A stretch of 21,733 nucleotides of DNA, taken from JBMOLK01 sp049325575 (GTDB lineage: Bacteria > Bacillota > Clostridia > Acetivibrionales > Acetivibrionaceae). How positions within the stretch are numbered: the first letter of the stretch is position 1; every line of letters begins with the position of its first letter. This document shows, piece by piece, positions 14,036 through 21,733 of the stretch. The stretch covers positions 1 through 21,733 of the forward strand of contig JBMOLK010000036.1 of NCBI GenBank assembly GCA_049325575.1, given 5' to 3'. The notes under the pieces were generated by a model, which worked only from the letters and a program-made list of their open reading frames with translations, searched no databases and was not told the origin of the DNA. The position numbers were made by a program, and so were the translations under genes.

Positions 14036-15184
14036 ATGAAATTACTGAAGTTTCTTCACTTTTCCGATTTACATCTTGATATGCCTTTTACATCCATGGG
14101 TCCAGGTTCTAAGAGGGCAGCTTCGAGAAGACAGGATCTTCTTGATGTATTTGACAGTATAGTAAGCCTTGCACAAAAAGAAGCTGTTGATGTTATACTG
14201 ATAAGTGGAGATCTTTATGAGCATAATTACATAAAGAAGTCTACTATTTCCTATATTAATAAAAAGTTTAGCGGGATAAACCCTATTAAGATTTTTATCG
14301 TACCGGGCAACCATGACCCGTATATTAATAATTCCTATTATAAAAACTTTGAGTGGAGCAGCAACGTGTTTATTTTGTCACAGGACAGACCGTATGTAGT
14401 ATTGGAGGATATTAGTGCCTGCATATACGGAATAGGCTTTAGCAATTTTTACGAGGAGAAGCTTGATTTAACCAACATTAAGTCTACGGACAATAAGCTT
14501 TTTAATTTAATGTTGATTCATGGAACTGTTGATATGAACTTTGGGAACAACATGTATAATCCTGTAGCAAGTGCTGAATTGGCAGGACTTAGCATGGATT
14601 ATATTGCATTGGGGCACTTCCATAACAGGATGGATAACATAGGCCGCAGGGGCGTAATCTATAACCCGGGAAGCCCTGAACCTCTAGGATTTGATGAAGA
14701 AGGAGAACATGGGATATATTTAGGAACCATAGAAAAAATAAGTGAAAGCGATAAAAAACTTAGCGTAAGCTTTATACCAACAGGCAAAAAGCAGTACATT
14801 TCATTGGAGATACGGTCAGATGCTTTTTGCAGTAACCAGGAGGTTATAGACAGGATCAATAATATAACAGGAGATATTAAGGGTACCGGCTATATGGTCT
14901 CTGTAACACTAAAAGGGTATGTAGAGCCGGGATATAGAGTTAATACTGCCAAAATAATAAATTTGCTTAATAACAGCTTTTTTTATATTGATGTTAAAGA
15001 TGAGACACTACCACTATATAACTATGGTGAACTTGCAAATGATCCGGGTATAAAAGGGATATTTGTAAAAAAGATGTTGACACTTATAAATAATGCAGGT
15101 TCAGAAAAAGAGAGACATCTTCTTAGGAAGTCTTTATACTATGGTATTGAAGCACTGGAACAGGGTAGGGTAGAAATAGTGTAA
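14036..15184 (+). CDS. YhaO/SbcD-type metallophosphoesterase (putative DNA exonuclease subunit)
   Basis: This calcineurin-fold enzyme is expected to be the nuclease partner of the ATPase encoded next, by analogy with SbcCD/Mre11-Rad50 and Bacillus YhaO-YhaN. All metal-ligand motifs are visible in the 382-residue protein: D11-x-H13 in FSDLHLD, D59 in SGDLYE, N92-H93 in GNHDP, H162 in LIHGT, and H194/H196 in GHFH. The C-terminal about 130 residues form the extension usual in YhaO proteins. ATG 14036 is chosen because GGGGTGG (14022-14028) is 7 bases before it; an in-frame TTG at 14030 directly abuts that site. The downstream ATPase gene starts 21 bases after the stop, so the two are co-translated. 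The exact DNA substrate is not known. Confidence 0.9.
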   Translation: MKLLKFLHFSDLHLDMPFTSMGPGSKRAASRRQDLLDVFDSIVSLAQKEAVDVILISGDLYEHNYIKKSTISYINKKFSGINPIKIFIVPGNHDPYINNSYYKNFEWSSNVFILSQDRPYVVLEDISACIYGIGFSNFYEEKLDLTNIKSTDNKLFNLMLIHGTVDMNFGNNMYNPVASAELAGLSMDYIALGHFHNRMDNIGRRGVIYNPGSPEPLGFDEEGEHGIYLGTIEKISESDKKLSVSFIPTGKKQYISLEIRSDAFCSNQEVIDRINNITGDIKGTGYMVSVTLKGYVEPGYRVNTAKIINLLNNSFFYIDVKDETLPLYNYGELANDPGIKGIFVKKMLTLINNAGSEKERHLLRKSLYYGIEALEQGRVEIV

Positions 15185-15205
15185 TATAGTCCCCAAGGAG
15201 CGGAT

Positions 15206-17854
15206 ATGAGATTAGAAAAGCTCGATATAAAAGGATTTGGGAAGTTTAACAACTTAATAGTTAAGTTTGATAAAGGGCTTAATATGGTTTTTGGAGCTAA
15301 TGAAGCCGGAAAAAGCACAATTTTATGGTTTATCAAGGGTATGCTCTACTCTCTAAAAGGAGGGAGGACTTTTAAAGACGGGTCAATACCTCCACAAAAG
15401 AGATACAAGCCCTGGTACGGAAGTGATTACAGGGGAAGCATGACTTACACCCTTGATAATGGATCCTATTTTATAATTGAGAGAAATTTTAATGACAATA
15501 CAGTAAGGATTTATGATTCTTCCTTTAATGATATTAGTTCTTCTTTTGACCAGAGCAGGGATAAAGGTCCTTTATTTGCATTAAAGCATCTGGGAATAAA
15601 TGAATCCTGTTTTGATAAAACAGTATTTATAGGCCAGCTGGATACAAGAATTAATGCTGCAGAAAGCAGGGAGCTTTTAGATAAACTTACCAATATAAGC
15701 CAAACCGGCTTCGAGGATGTTTCACTGGACAGGGCCAGGGAAGCTTTAAAGGAAGCATTGATAAACTATGCAGGGACAGATAAAACTACAACAAGGCCTC
15801 TTAATACGGTTAGTTTAAAGCTTGATGAACTAAAGGATAAGAGGAACAGTCTAATAGAAAGAAGGGAATCCTTATTTACTGTAGAGGAAAAAGTTAAAGG
15901 GTTGAATCATTTAAAAAAATCACTGGAAGAAAAAAAGTCAGCTATGACTTTTGCGAAGGAAGTCTTAAACCATAGAAAGAAAATTGAGGACTACAAAAAA
16001 CAAAGGAAAGAGCTTGTAGGAATACTAAAGGAAGTATCCGGGTATGAAAAGGAAAGGGACATTCTATCAGAGCGAATTGATGAATATAATAAAACGGAAG
16101 AGCAGTATAAGTGCTATTTTAAATATAATGACGAGAATAACGAAGATATCAGTTTACAGTATGGAAGATATATAGACCTTCTAAGGGATACACAGAAAAT
16201 TTCAGAAAGGCTTTTAGAATTAAAAGGGGAAGTAGGAGAGATAGAAGTATATTTGGGTGAGTTTAAGGCATTCAACAGCCTTAAGGACAATATTGAAGAA
16301 ATTGTATTGGAACTTGATAGCTCTATAGATGCATTGGAGCTTGAAAAGGAAAAAAGCAATACAGGCGAACTGGATGAAGCTGTAAAGGCAGCGGCTTTTA
16401 AGGACAGACTTGTTAAATCAGGTGTTATAAGCTTTATTCTAGTCGGTGCCCTGCTGGCAGCTGCAGGCATTTTTATACCTTTTGCCGGTGTTGGAATTTA
16501 TGCAGCCGGTATACCTTTTATTTTATCAATTGTATTAATCTTTATCGGATCTTCTTATTCAAAACAACTAAAGAGTCTTTTAAATAGGAAGAACGAGACC
16601 GACTTGTTTATTAAGAATATTAATGATGAAATAAAGCTTAGGAGAGAGAGGCTTACTGGGATTTTTAATGCTTCAGGTGTCAAAAACATAGGAGAGTTTC
16701 TCAAAAAGAAAACTTTATACGATACTAAGGTTATTGAGTTTACCCGGCTGAATGATAACATCATAAACCTTGAAAGGAATATGGAACTAAATGCCAATCT
16801 GTCATCAACACTTAAAGCATCAATAACTGAAAAGCTGGCAGAGTGCAAAATTATAACTTCACATACAGAAGAAATAAAGGAAGAATATATTGAGAAATAT
16901 AAAGATGGTTTAGATAGATATAGAAAAGCACTTAATAATAGTAAACAGGATCATGAAAAACTTATGGATTTAAATAAATACCTGGAGTCACTTTATGTCA
17001 GGGCATCTTCAGTTTGCCAGCAGGAACTTAAATCCAGGGATGATATTATGAGGGTGTTAAGCAAAATAAAAAACAATATTGATAGCCTGTACGAGAGTAT
17101 TGAGATAAATACTTATAGGATTAAGGCCGTACACAACTCAAATGGTTATGATGTTTCAAGTCTAAATGAGCTTAGTGAGAAAATAGTGGACGATAATATC
17201 CTGGCTGCGGAAAAATATGTAGAAGAGAGCATGTTTAAGATACAGAGTGAGATCAATGAAATTGCTGTTGAGATTGGTAAAAATGAAGCAATTATTGAAA
17301 ACTCCGGCTCAATATATGAAGAATTAGAAAAAGTGGATGAGGAAATTGAAGAGCTGGAGGAAAAAAGGATACACCTTGAAGACACGGCTGTTTGCCTGAA
17401 GACTGCACTTAACGTGCTGGATGAGTCAAGCAGTGATATAAAGAAAGACTTTGTTCCTTTACTAAACAAAAAGATGAGTAACATTGTTGCTGGAGTCACA
17501 AAGGAAAGGTATAAGGATATAAGGGCGGATAATGGCTTTATGCTAAGAACGCCTGATCCGAATACTGGGGATATTGTCTCTGCATCATTTTTAAGCGGAG
17601 GTACAATTGATCAGATATATCTTGCTTTAAGGATAGCCCTGGCACAGGTAATAGAAAGCCAGGGAGAAAAACTGCCGTTTTTTATGGATGAGATCTTTGC
17701 ACAGTATGATGATGAAAGAGTTTTAGAAACATTTAAACTTCTCGGGGAGATGTCAAATGAAAGGCAGATCATAATTTTTACGTGCAAAGAGAGAGAAGTT
17801 GAGGCAGCTAAATCAATATTCAGTGACAGATTAAATATTATAAAGCTGGGTTAG
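15206..17854 (+). CDS. YhaN/SbcC-like AAA ATPase with long coiled coils and a central membrane hairpin
   Basis: The 882-residue protein is an SMC/Rad50-type ABC ATPase. Walker A is GANEAGKST (30-38). Long coiled coils (about 200-390 and 455-760) flank a hydrophobic hairpin at about 407-450 (ISFILVGALLAAAGIFI and GIPFILSIVLIFIG), which replaces the zinc hook of SbcC and is a known feature of YhaN-type proteins, suggesting membrane tethering. The C-terminal half has the signature loop LSGGTIDQIYLALRIAL (S797-G-G), Walker B FFMDEI (D828, E829) and the D-loop region AQYDDER. The switch position after IIFTC, usually His, is Lys861 here. AAGGAG (15195-15200) precedes the ATG by 5 bases. The preceding gene encodes its likely nuclease partner, and the protein presumably works with it in DNA end processing or repair near the membrane. 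Confidence 0.9.
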   Translation: MRLEKLDIKGFGKFNNLIVKFDKGLNMVFGANEAGKSTILWFIKGMLYSLKGGRTFKDGSIPPQKRYKPWYGSDYRGSMTYTLDNGSYFIIERNFNDNTVRIYDSSFNDISSSFDQSRDKGPLFALKHLGINESCFDKTVFIGQLDTRINAAESRELLDKLTNISQTGFEDVSLDRAREALKEALINYAGTDKTTTRPLNTVSLKLDELKDKRNSLIERRESLFTVEEKVKGLNHLKKSLEEKKSAMTFAKEVLNHRKKIEDYKKQRKELVGILKEVSGYEKERDILSERIDEYNKTEEQYKCYFKYNDENNEDISLQYGRYIDLLRDTQKISERLLELKGEVGEIEVYLGEFKAFNSLKDNIEEIVLELDSSIDALELEKEKSNTGELDEAVKAAAFKDRLVKSGVISFILVGALLAAAGIFIPFAGVGIYAAGIPFILSIVLIFIGSSYSKQLKSLLNRKNETDLFIKNINDEIKLRRERLTGIFNASGVKNIGEFLKKKTLYDTKVIEFTRLNDNIINLERNMELNANLSSTLKASITEKLAECKIITSHTEEIKEEYIEKYKDGLDRYRKALNNSKQDHEKLMDLNKYLESLYVRASSVCQQELKSRDDIMRVLSKIKNNIDSLYESIEINTYRIKAVHNSNGYDVSSLNELSEKIVDDNILAAEKYVEESMFKIQSEINEIAVEIGKNEAIIENSGSIYEELEKVDEEIEELEEKRIHLEDTAVCLKTALNVLDESSSDIKKDFVPLLNKKMSNIVAGVTKERYKDIRADNGFMLRTPDPNTGDIVSASFLSGGTIDQIYLALRIALAQVIESQGEKLPFFMDEIFAQYDDERVLETFKLLGEMSNERQIIIFTCKEREVEAAKSIFSDRLNIIKLG

Positions 17855-17879
17855 TGTATTATGATTGGGGGAAAGTGTA

Positions 17880-18848
17880 ATGAAGAAGCTTTTTCATGTA
17901 TTTTTTGCTTTAATGGTGTTTCAACTGGTTCTCACAGGATGCAGTCAAAATTCCGATGACGCTTATAATATAGTACCTTCTTACAGCTCCGGGCCTAAAG
18001 ATGAAGGGACAAGTGAAAATACTGACGACCCATATAAAGATAAGGCTGTTGTTATAGAAACTGTTGTTGATATTTTCAGAGAACCTGATCTAAGCTCGGA
18101 AAGAGTTACGCAGGCCATATTTAATCAACCCGTCAGCATATTGGAAGAGAAGGACACATGGATAAAGGTAAAGGTGGTAGATGGATATACCGGTTGGCTT
18201 AGATCAAAATTTATAGATAAGAATACTTTGAGTATTATGGAGGAAAGCTTTAATGACAAGGCCGTAGTTACAGGCAAGACAAAGAAAATCCTTTCCCGCC
18301 CAGGAGGGGGGGTTACCCTAAAGGAGGTGGTGATGGGAACAGAGCTTTATATAAAGAGCAGCAAGGATAGTTTTTATGAAGTTGTCCTGCCTGGAAATAT
18401 AAGTGGGTGGATTGATAGAAAAGATACAATAAGGCTTTCTGTAAAGAGTCCTATTCCCAAGACATCTGCCCAGGATTTTATTGCTACAGTCAATAAGTTT
18501 ATGGAAGTTCCATATCTATGGGGAGGAGTAAGTTCGTGGGAAGGCTTGGACTGTTCCGGTCTTACATATATATGCAGTAGAATAAATGGGGTCCAGCTGC
18601 CCAGAGATGCAGACCAGCAGTATGAGTTCATTAAAAGCGGACCGGCAGCAAGAGAAGACTTAAAGCCTGGAGATCTGATTTTTTTTAGTACGGATGAAGA
18701 TCTAAAGGATGTATCTCACGTAGGAGTTTATATAGGCGGTGAGGAATTTCTTCACGCCAGCAGCTCAAAGGGCTCTGTTACTATAAGTAGTATAAATGAA
18801 GATTATTATAAAAGAAGATTAAAGGGAATAAAAAGGATATTTGACTAG
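17880..18848 (+). CDS. Lipoprotein with two SH3-type domains and an NlpC/P60 cell-wall endopeptidase domain
   Basis: This 322-residue secreted peptidoglycan hydrolase would cleave peptide stems, typically the gamma-D-Glu to diamino acid bond. The N-terminus has a lipoprotein signal peptide with lipobox LTGC (Cys21), anchoring it to the outer face of the membrane, then a short acidic linker. Two bacterial SH3-like domains follow (about 47-105, with WIKVKVVDGYTGWLRSKFI, and about 115-180, with GNISGWIDR). The catalytic NlpC/P60 domain (about 197-322) shows Cys225 in DCSG, His280 in SHVGVYIG and a third polar residue, probably His292 in LHAS. ATG 17880 is preferred over an in-frame TTG at 17865 because GGGGGAAAG lies just before it. 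It begins 25 bases after the ATPase gene. Its last 30 bases overlap the 3' end of the opposite-strand glycosyltransferase. Confidence 0.93.
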   Translation: MKKLFHVFFALMVFQLVLTGCSQNSDDAYNIVPSYSSGPKDEGTSENTDDPYKDKAVVIETVVDIFREPDLSSERVTQAIFNQPVSILEEKDTWIKVKVVDGYTGWLRSKFIDKNTLSIMEESFNDKAVVTGKTKKILSRPGGGVTLKEVVMGTELYIKSSKDSFYEVVLPGNISGWIDRKDTIRLSVKSPIPKTSAQDFIATVNKFMEVPYLWGGVSSWEGLDCSGLTYICSRINGVQLPRDADQQYEFIKSGPAAREDLKPGDLIFFSTDEDLKDVSHVGVYIGGEEFLHASSSKGSVTISSINEDYYKRRLKGIKRIFD

Positions 18849-19958
18849 CGCTTGAATTAATTCTTCCATAAGCATGACAGTATTATAGCCAGAATCAGGC
18901 TTGCCGAGCTCTTTAGCCATTTCCTTCATATGCCTAAGCCTTGTAGCATTATCCAGTACCTGGTGTAAGATACTATCGATATTTTCATTTTCCTGTATTC
19001 TTACTGCAGCTCCGCTGTTAATAAGAAATTGGGCGTTTCTTTCTTCCTGACCGGGTATCGGAGAAATAATAAATATTGGTAATCCCTTCACCAGAGCTTC
19101 GGATATTGTCATTCCTCCAGGTTTGGTTATCACAAAGTCCGATGCATCCATAAGCTCCGCAATATTATTGGTATACCCAATGATTTTAATTTTTTTGTTA
19201 AAAGGATTCGGAAATTCTTCAAGCCTTCTTTTGAGGGAAGCATTTTTTCCTGCCACCACTATAAGCTGCATATCCCTTTCACAATTGACAAAGGCACTAA
19301 AAGTCCCTTCCATATTTCCAATTCCCAGACTTCCTCCCATAATTAGCATGGTAAGTTTATTATCAAGAGATAAAGCTTCTCTTGCCTTGATTTTTGGCTT
19401 ATTATCTAAAAATTGGCGTGAAACCGGAATTCCGTATGAGAAAATCCTGTCTTTAGGGATTCCGCATCTTATCATATCCATTTTAATATAATCATGGCCA
19501 ACTATATATGCTTCAATATTGTCATGAAACCAAAAAGGGTGATTAACAAAATCGGTTAAAATTGCAATTGCAGGAACATTAACTTTATTTTCCTTTTTCA
19601 AATAAGAAATCATTTGCAGGGGAAACGGGTGTGTACACACAATAATTGAAGGTTTAAACTCCCTGACCAGTTTCTCGATTTTGTTGGATAAAAGTATACT
19701 GATAGTCTTGCTTAACTTGTTTATATTTTCCTTACACTCTGATAGAGCATAAATCTTACCGTAAATTTGGGGATTGCTTCTAACGGTGCCAAGATATCCA
19801 TCTACAATAAGTTTATGAGTTAGAGGATTAATATATTTTAGTGTATCAACAACTAAAGTCCTGGAATTTGGATATATATGTAATATGTATTCTCTTAGAG
19901 CTTCTGCGGCCCTTATATGTCCTGATCCCATAGTAATTGATAAAAACAAAACATCCAT
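18819..19958 (-). CDS. UgtP/MGDG-synthase-type diacylglycerol glycosyltransferase
   Basis: The 379-residue enzyme belongs to the GT28 group that transfers sugar from a UDP-sugar to diacylglycerol, making membrane glycolipids and the lipid anchor of lipoteichoic acid. The N-terminal MGDG-synthase-type domain (about 1-165) starts with ITMGSGHIRAAEAL, matching the G-x-GH motif of the family, and includes VCTHPFPLQ and LTDFVNHPFW. The C-terminal nucleotide-sugar-binding domain (about 195-360) has IMGGSLGIGNM, GYTNNIAELM and TKPGGMTISEAL, followed by PGQEERNAQFL. The ATG at 19958 has GAGGT about 5 bases upstream on its strand. The gene is convergent with the NlpC/P60 gene and divergent from sleB. 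Sugar specificity (glucose or galactose) and processivity cannot be read from sequence. Confidence 0.9.
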   Translation of the reverse strand: MDVLFLSITMGSGHIRAAEALREYILHIYPNSRTLVVDTLKYINPLTHKLIVDGYLGTVRSNPQIYGKIYALSECKENINKLSKTISILLSNKIEKLVREFKPSIIVCTHPFPLQMISYLKKENKVNVPAIAILTDFVNHPFWFHDNIEAYIVGHDYIKMDMIRCGIPKDRIFSYGIPVSRQFLDNKPKIKAREALSLDNKLTMLIMGGSLGIGNMEGTFSAFVNCERDMQLIVVAGKNASLKRRLEEFPNPFNKKIKIIGYTNNIAELMDASDFVITKPGGMTISEALVKGLPIFIISPIPGQEERNAQFLINSGAAVRIQENENIDSILHQVLDNATRLRHMKEMAKELGKPDSGYNTVMLMEELIQALVKYPFYSL

Positions 19959-20066
19959 TTTGTACCTCGTGCAATCAAAATATCGATTTGTGAATCAAGT
20001 TGTTCCATAAAGCCTCAAAGCCATTGAAAAACCCTTCACAGAATGTCACTAGTTATTATTTGGCAA

Positions 20067-20095
20067 ATTATTTGATGTTATACATTAATTATCAA
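20067..20095 (-). promoter_or_regulatory. Candidate housekeeping promoter for the glycosyltransferase gene
   Basis: On the minus strand TTGATA (20095-20090) and AATAAT (20072-20067) are separated by exactly 17 bases, each one mismatch from the sigma-A consensus. Transcription would start near 20060, about 100 bases before the ATG at 19958. AT-rich DNA yields such matches by chance, so this is a modest call. Confidence 0.35.
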
Positions 20096-20103
20096 GCTTA
20101 CGA

Positions 20104-20131
20104 ATATTTTTTGCAAAAAAACAAAAAATAT
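20104..20131. repeat. Perfect AT-rich inverted repeat between two divergent genes
   Basis: ATATTTTTTG (20104-20113) is the exact reverse complement of CAAAAAATAT (20122-20131), with an 8-base spacer CAAAAAAA. It lies in the 221-base region between the divergent glycosyltransferase and sleB genes, 49 bases before the sleB start. With no gene reading into it, it is unlikely to be a terminator. It could be an operator or a bent-DNA element. I found no convincing sporulation sigma-G promoter for sleB nearby. Confidence 0.5.
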
Positions 20132-20179
20132 CTTTGACTGTATACCAATGTAATTAATAATTTTTTGGGGAGTGATTAT

Positions 20180-20875
20180 TTGAAAAGCATAAGAAGAATA
20201 ATTATTCTTGTTATTATACTTTCCGTTTCAATACCATTATTTTTAAATGGTGAAGCAGTTATAACACCAATTGCTGAGAAGCTTTCGCCAGGTATGGCAA
20301 ATGACGAAGTTATGGATATGCAGCAAAGATTAAAGAATTGGGGTTATTATGACGGCAATATAAACGGGAAATATGACCTTCGAACCTATCTATCCGTAAT
20401 GGACTTTCAGAGGACGTATAAATTGCCTGTAAACGGTATAGCAGGAGAAGATACTCTTGATGCTATGGGGCTTACTACCATTGCCAGATGGGGTGAAGCG
20501 TATGCCCAGTCAAGACAGGCAAGTAATGAGCAGCTTCTTGCAAGGGCTATTAACGGCGAGGCAAGAGGGGAGCCATACGAGGGTCAGGTAGCTGTAGGAG
20601 CTGTAATACTGAACAGGACCCGTGATCCCAAGTTTCCCAAGACAATTGCAGGAGTTATATATCAGCCCAGAGCATTTACAGCCGTTGCAGACGGACAGAT
20701 AAATGTTCCTATAGATCCCAAGTCTACTGTTGTAAAAGCTGCAAGGGATGCTCTAAGCGGTTGGGATCCGACAAACGGGTGTATTTACTACTGGAACCCG
20801 GCAACTGCAACGAGTAAATGGATTTGGAGCAGAAAAATCGTAAAGAAAATAGGAAAGCATAATTTCGGTATATAA
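20180..20875 (+). CDS. sleB: SleB: spore cortex-lytic enzyme (germination lytic transglycosylase)
   Basis: SleB degrades cortex peptidoglycan during spore germination, cutting glycan next to muramic-delta-lactam as a lytic transglycosylase. The 231-residue protein has an N-terminal signal segment (IIILVIILSVSIPLFL, about 7-22), a peptidoglycan-binding domain (about 36-98, with MDMQQRLKNWGYYDG and LPVNGIAGEDTLDAMGL), a short linker, and the hydrolase_2 catalytic domain (about 118-231). The catalytic Glu is E127 in ARAINGEARGE. YQPRAFTAV and GCIYYWNPATATSKWIW are family landmarks. The start is TTG at 20180 because GGGGAG (20167-20172) is 7 bases upstream; an in-frame TTG at 20165 would overlap that site. 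It is somewhat shorter than Bacillus SleB owing to a shorter linker. ypeB follows after 16 bases, the conserved arrangement, and expression in the forespore is expected. Confidence 0.95.
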   Translation: MKSIRRIIILVIILSVSIPLFLNGEAVITPIAEKLSPGMANDEVMDMQQRLKNWGYYDGNINGKYDLRTYLSVMDFQRTYKLPVNGIAGEDTLDAMGLTTIARWGEAYAQSRQASNEQLLARAINGEARGEPYEGQVAVGAVILNRTRDPKFPKTIAGVIYQPRAFTAVADGQINVPIDPKSTVVKAARDALSGWDPTNGCIYYWNPATATSKWIWSRKIVKKIGKHNFGI

Positions 20876-20891
20876 TATAGGAGGTGCAGCC

Positions 20892-21733
20892 TTGAGTATC
20901 AGAGAAAAGCTACTGGATTTTAAAAGAAGGTTATCCGACAGGAAGATGTACAGTATCGTAATTGTTGCAATAGCTTCTGTAGCTATGTGGGGATTTTACC
21001 AGTACAGGCACGCGGCAGATTTGAGGCAGGAGCTGGATAACCAGTATAACCGTGCATTTTATGAAATGGTTGGGTATGTAAACAATGTGGAGGTTCTTTT
21101 GATAAAGTCCCTCATAACCTCAACTCCAACCAAGACAGCAGCAACCATGCAGGAAGCATGGAGGCAGGCAAACCTGGCACAGACAAATTTGGGTCAACTG
21201 CCTGTATCCCCCCATGTTCTGGCCAATACATCCAAGTTTCTTACCCAGGTTGGAGACCTGGCTTACTCATTAAACAATCAAAATATGACTGGGAAGAGTT
21301 TGACCGATGAGCAGTACAAGCTTATAGAGCAGCTTCACGGTTTTTCAGTATCCTTGGAACAAAGCTTGAATGATCTTCAGAATCAACTATCATCAGGAAG
21401 GATAAAGTGGGGAGAGCTGGCAGACAAGGGAACTCCTTTGTTCCAAAAGACCTCCAGTGAAATGCCTAAAGAGCAGTTTGAAAATATAGACAAGACATTC
21501 CAGAAGTATCCTGCACTGATCTATGACGGGCCATTTTCAGACCATATGACAGAAACCCAGCCAAAGGGACTAACAGGTAATGAGTTAAACTCGGAGCAGG
21601 CAAAACAAAGTGTAATTAACTTTTTCGGCAAGGATAAGGTAGAAGCTGTAAATGATATTGGAAGAAACGATACCCTACCTATCAAAACATACAGCTATAG
21701 AGTAACTTTTAAAAACGCTCCGGATGACCAAAC
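20892..21733 (+). CDS. ypeB: YpeB: SleB partner protein for spore germination (5' part, runs off the window)
   Basis: YpeB is required for SleB to be stable and correctly placed in the spore; each stabilises the other. The reading frame stays open from TTG 20892 to the window end (about 280 codons) with no stop. Residues begin (M)SIREKLLDFKRRLSD, then an uncleaved signal-anchor helix (about 20-37, YSIVIVAIASVAMWGFYQY), followed by helical NQYNRAFYEMVGYVNNVEVL, which is characteristic of the YpeB N-terminal domain. The stretch YDGPFSDHM also marks the family. A PepSY-like region appears to begin near SEQAKQSVINFFG. The ribosome binding site is AGGAGGTG (20879-20886), 5 bases before TTG. No other start fits as well. 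The remaining C-terminal PepSY repeats lie outside the window. Confidence 0.93.
   Translation, partial: MSIREKLLDFKRRLSDRKMYSIVIVAIASVAMWGFYQYRHAADLRQELDNQYNRAFYEMVGYVNNVEVLLIKSLITSTPTKTAATMQEAWRQANLAQTNLGQLPVSPHVLANTSKFLTQVGDLAYSLNNQNMTGKSLTDEQYKLIEQLHGFSVSLEQSLNDLQNQLSSGRIKWGELADKGTPLFQKTSSEMPKEQFENIDKTFQKYPALIYDGPFSDHMTETQPKGLTGNELNSEQAKQSVINFFGKDKVEAVNDIGRNDTLPIKTYSYRVTFKNAPDDQ

Noticed and set aside
19123..19491. Plus-strand open frame of 122 codons inside the glycosyltransferase gene.
   Set aside because: It is opposite a gene with clear family motifs, and has no recognisable domain or good ribosome binding site.
20134..20161. TTGACT and AATAAT with 16-base spacing as a promoter for sleB.
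   Set aside because: Transcription would start within the ribosome binding site, about 12 bases before the start codon, and sleB is expected to use a sporulation sigma factor.

Overview
The window looks like chromosomal DNA from an anaerobic, endospore-forming, low-GC Firmicute of class Clostridia. A Ruminiclostridium/Acetivibrio (cluster III clostridia) type host is my best guess, but that is inference. The grounds are AT-rich DNA, strong AGGAGG-type ribosome binding sites, frequent TTG starts, a sleB-ypeB spore germination pair and CheX-type phosphatases. I see no rRNA, tRNA, CRISPR array, insertion sequence or phage gene. No gene-free stretch exceeds 300 bases; the longest are about 220, 180, 170 and 160 bases and are described under features.

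Region 1 (1-6592, all +) is a chemotaxis-like cluster: a membrane chemoreceptor (its start codon is cut by the window edge), CheB methylesterase, CheR methyltransferase, a stand-alone CheY, a CheX-type phosphatase, a second CheY, and two more CheX-type proteins. CheA, CheW and CheD are absent, so a kinase must be supplied from upstream or elsewhere. Three ExxN phosphatase-like proteins beside two single-domain receivers is unusual and suggests elaborate signal termination.

Region 2 (6682-10112, all +) holds an AAA+ ATPase with a degenerate first AAA-like half and an intact second one, a PspA/IM30 (ESCRT-III superfamily) protein, and an unrecognised two-helix membrane protein with a long coiled coil. 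A strong terminator closes it. An AAA+ remodeller next to an ESCRT-III-type polymer former and a membrane anchor is the most interesting part of the window: it recalls Vps4/ESCRT-III in layout and lies directly downstream of the chemotaxis genes.

Region 3 (10246-13977, +) contains a FapA/DUF342-family protein and a triple-GAF protein whose C-terminus looks like an eroded GGDEF domain. It also ends at a strong terminator.

Region 4 (14036-18848, +) is a compact operon: a YhaO/SbcD-type metallophosphoesterase, a YhaN/SbcC-type ATPase with a central membrane hairpin, and an SH3-NlpC/P60 lipoprotein. Its last gene overlaps by 30 bp the 3' end of a convergent UgtP/MGDG-synthase-type glycolipid glycosyltransferase (18819-19958, -).

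Region 5 (20180-21733, +), divergent from the glycosyltransferase, carries the spore cortex-lytic enzyme SleB and the first about 280 codons of its partner YpeB, which runs off the right edge. Both start with TTG.
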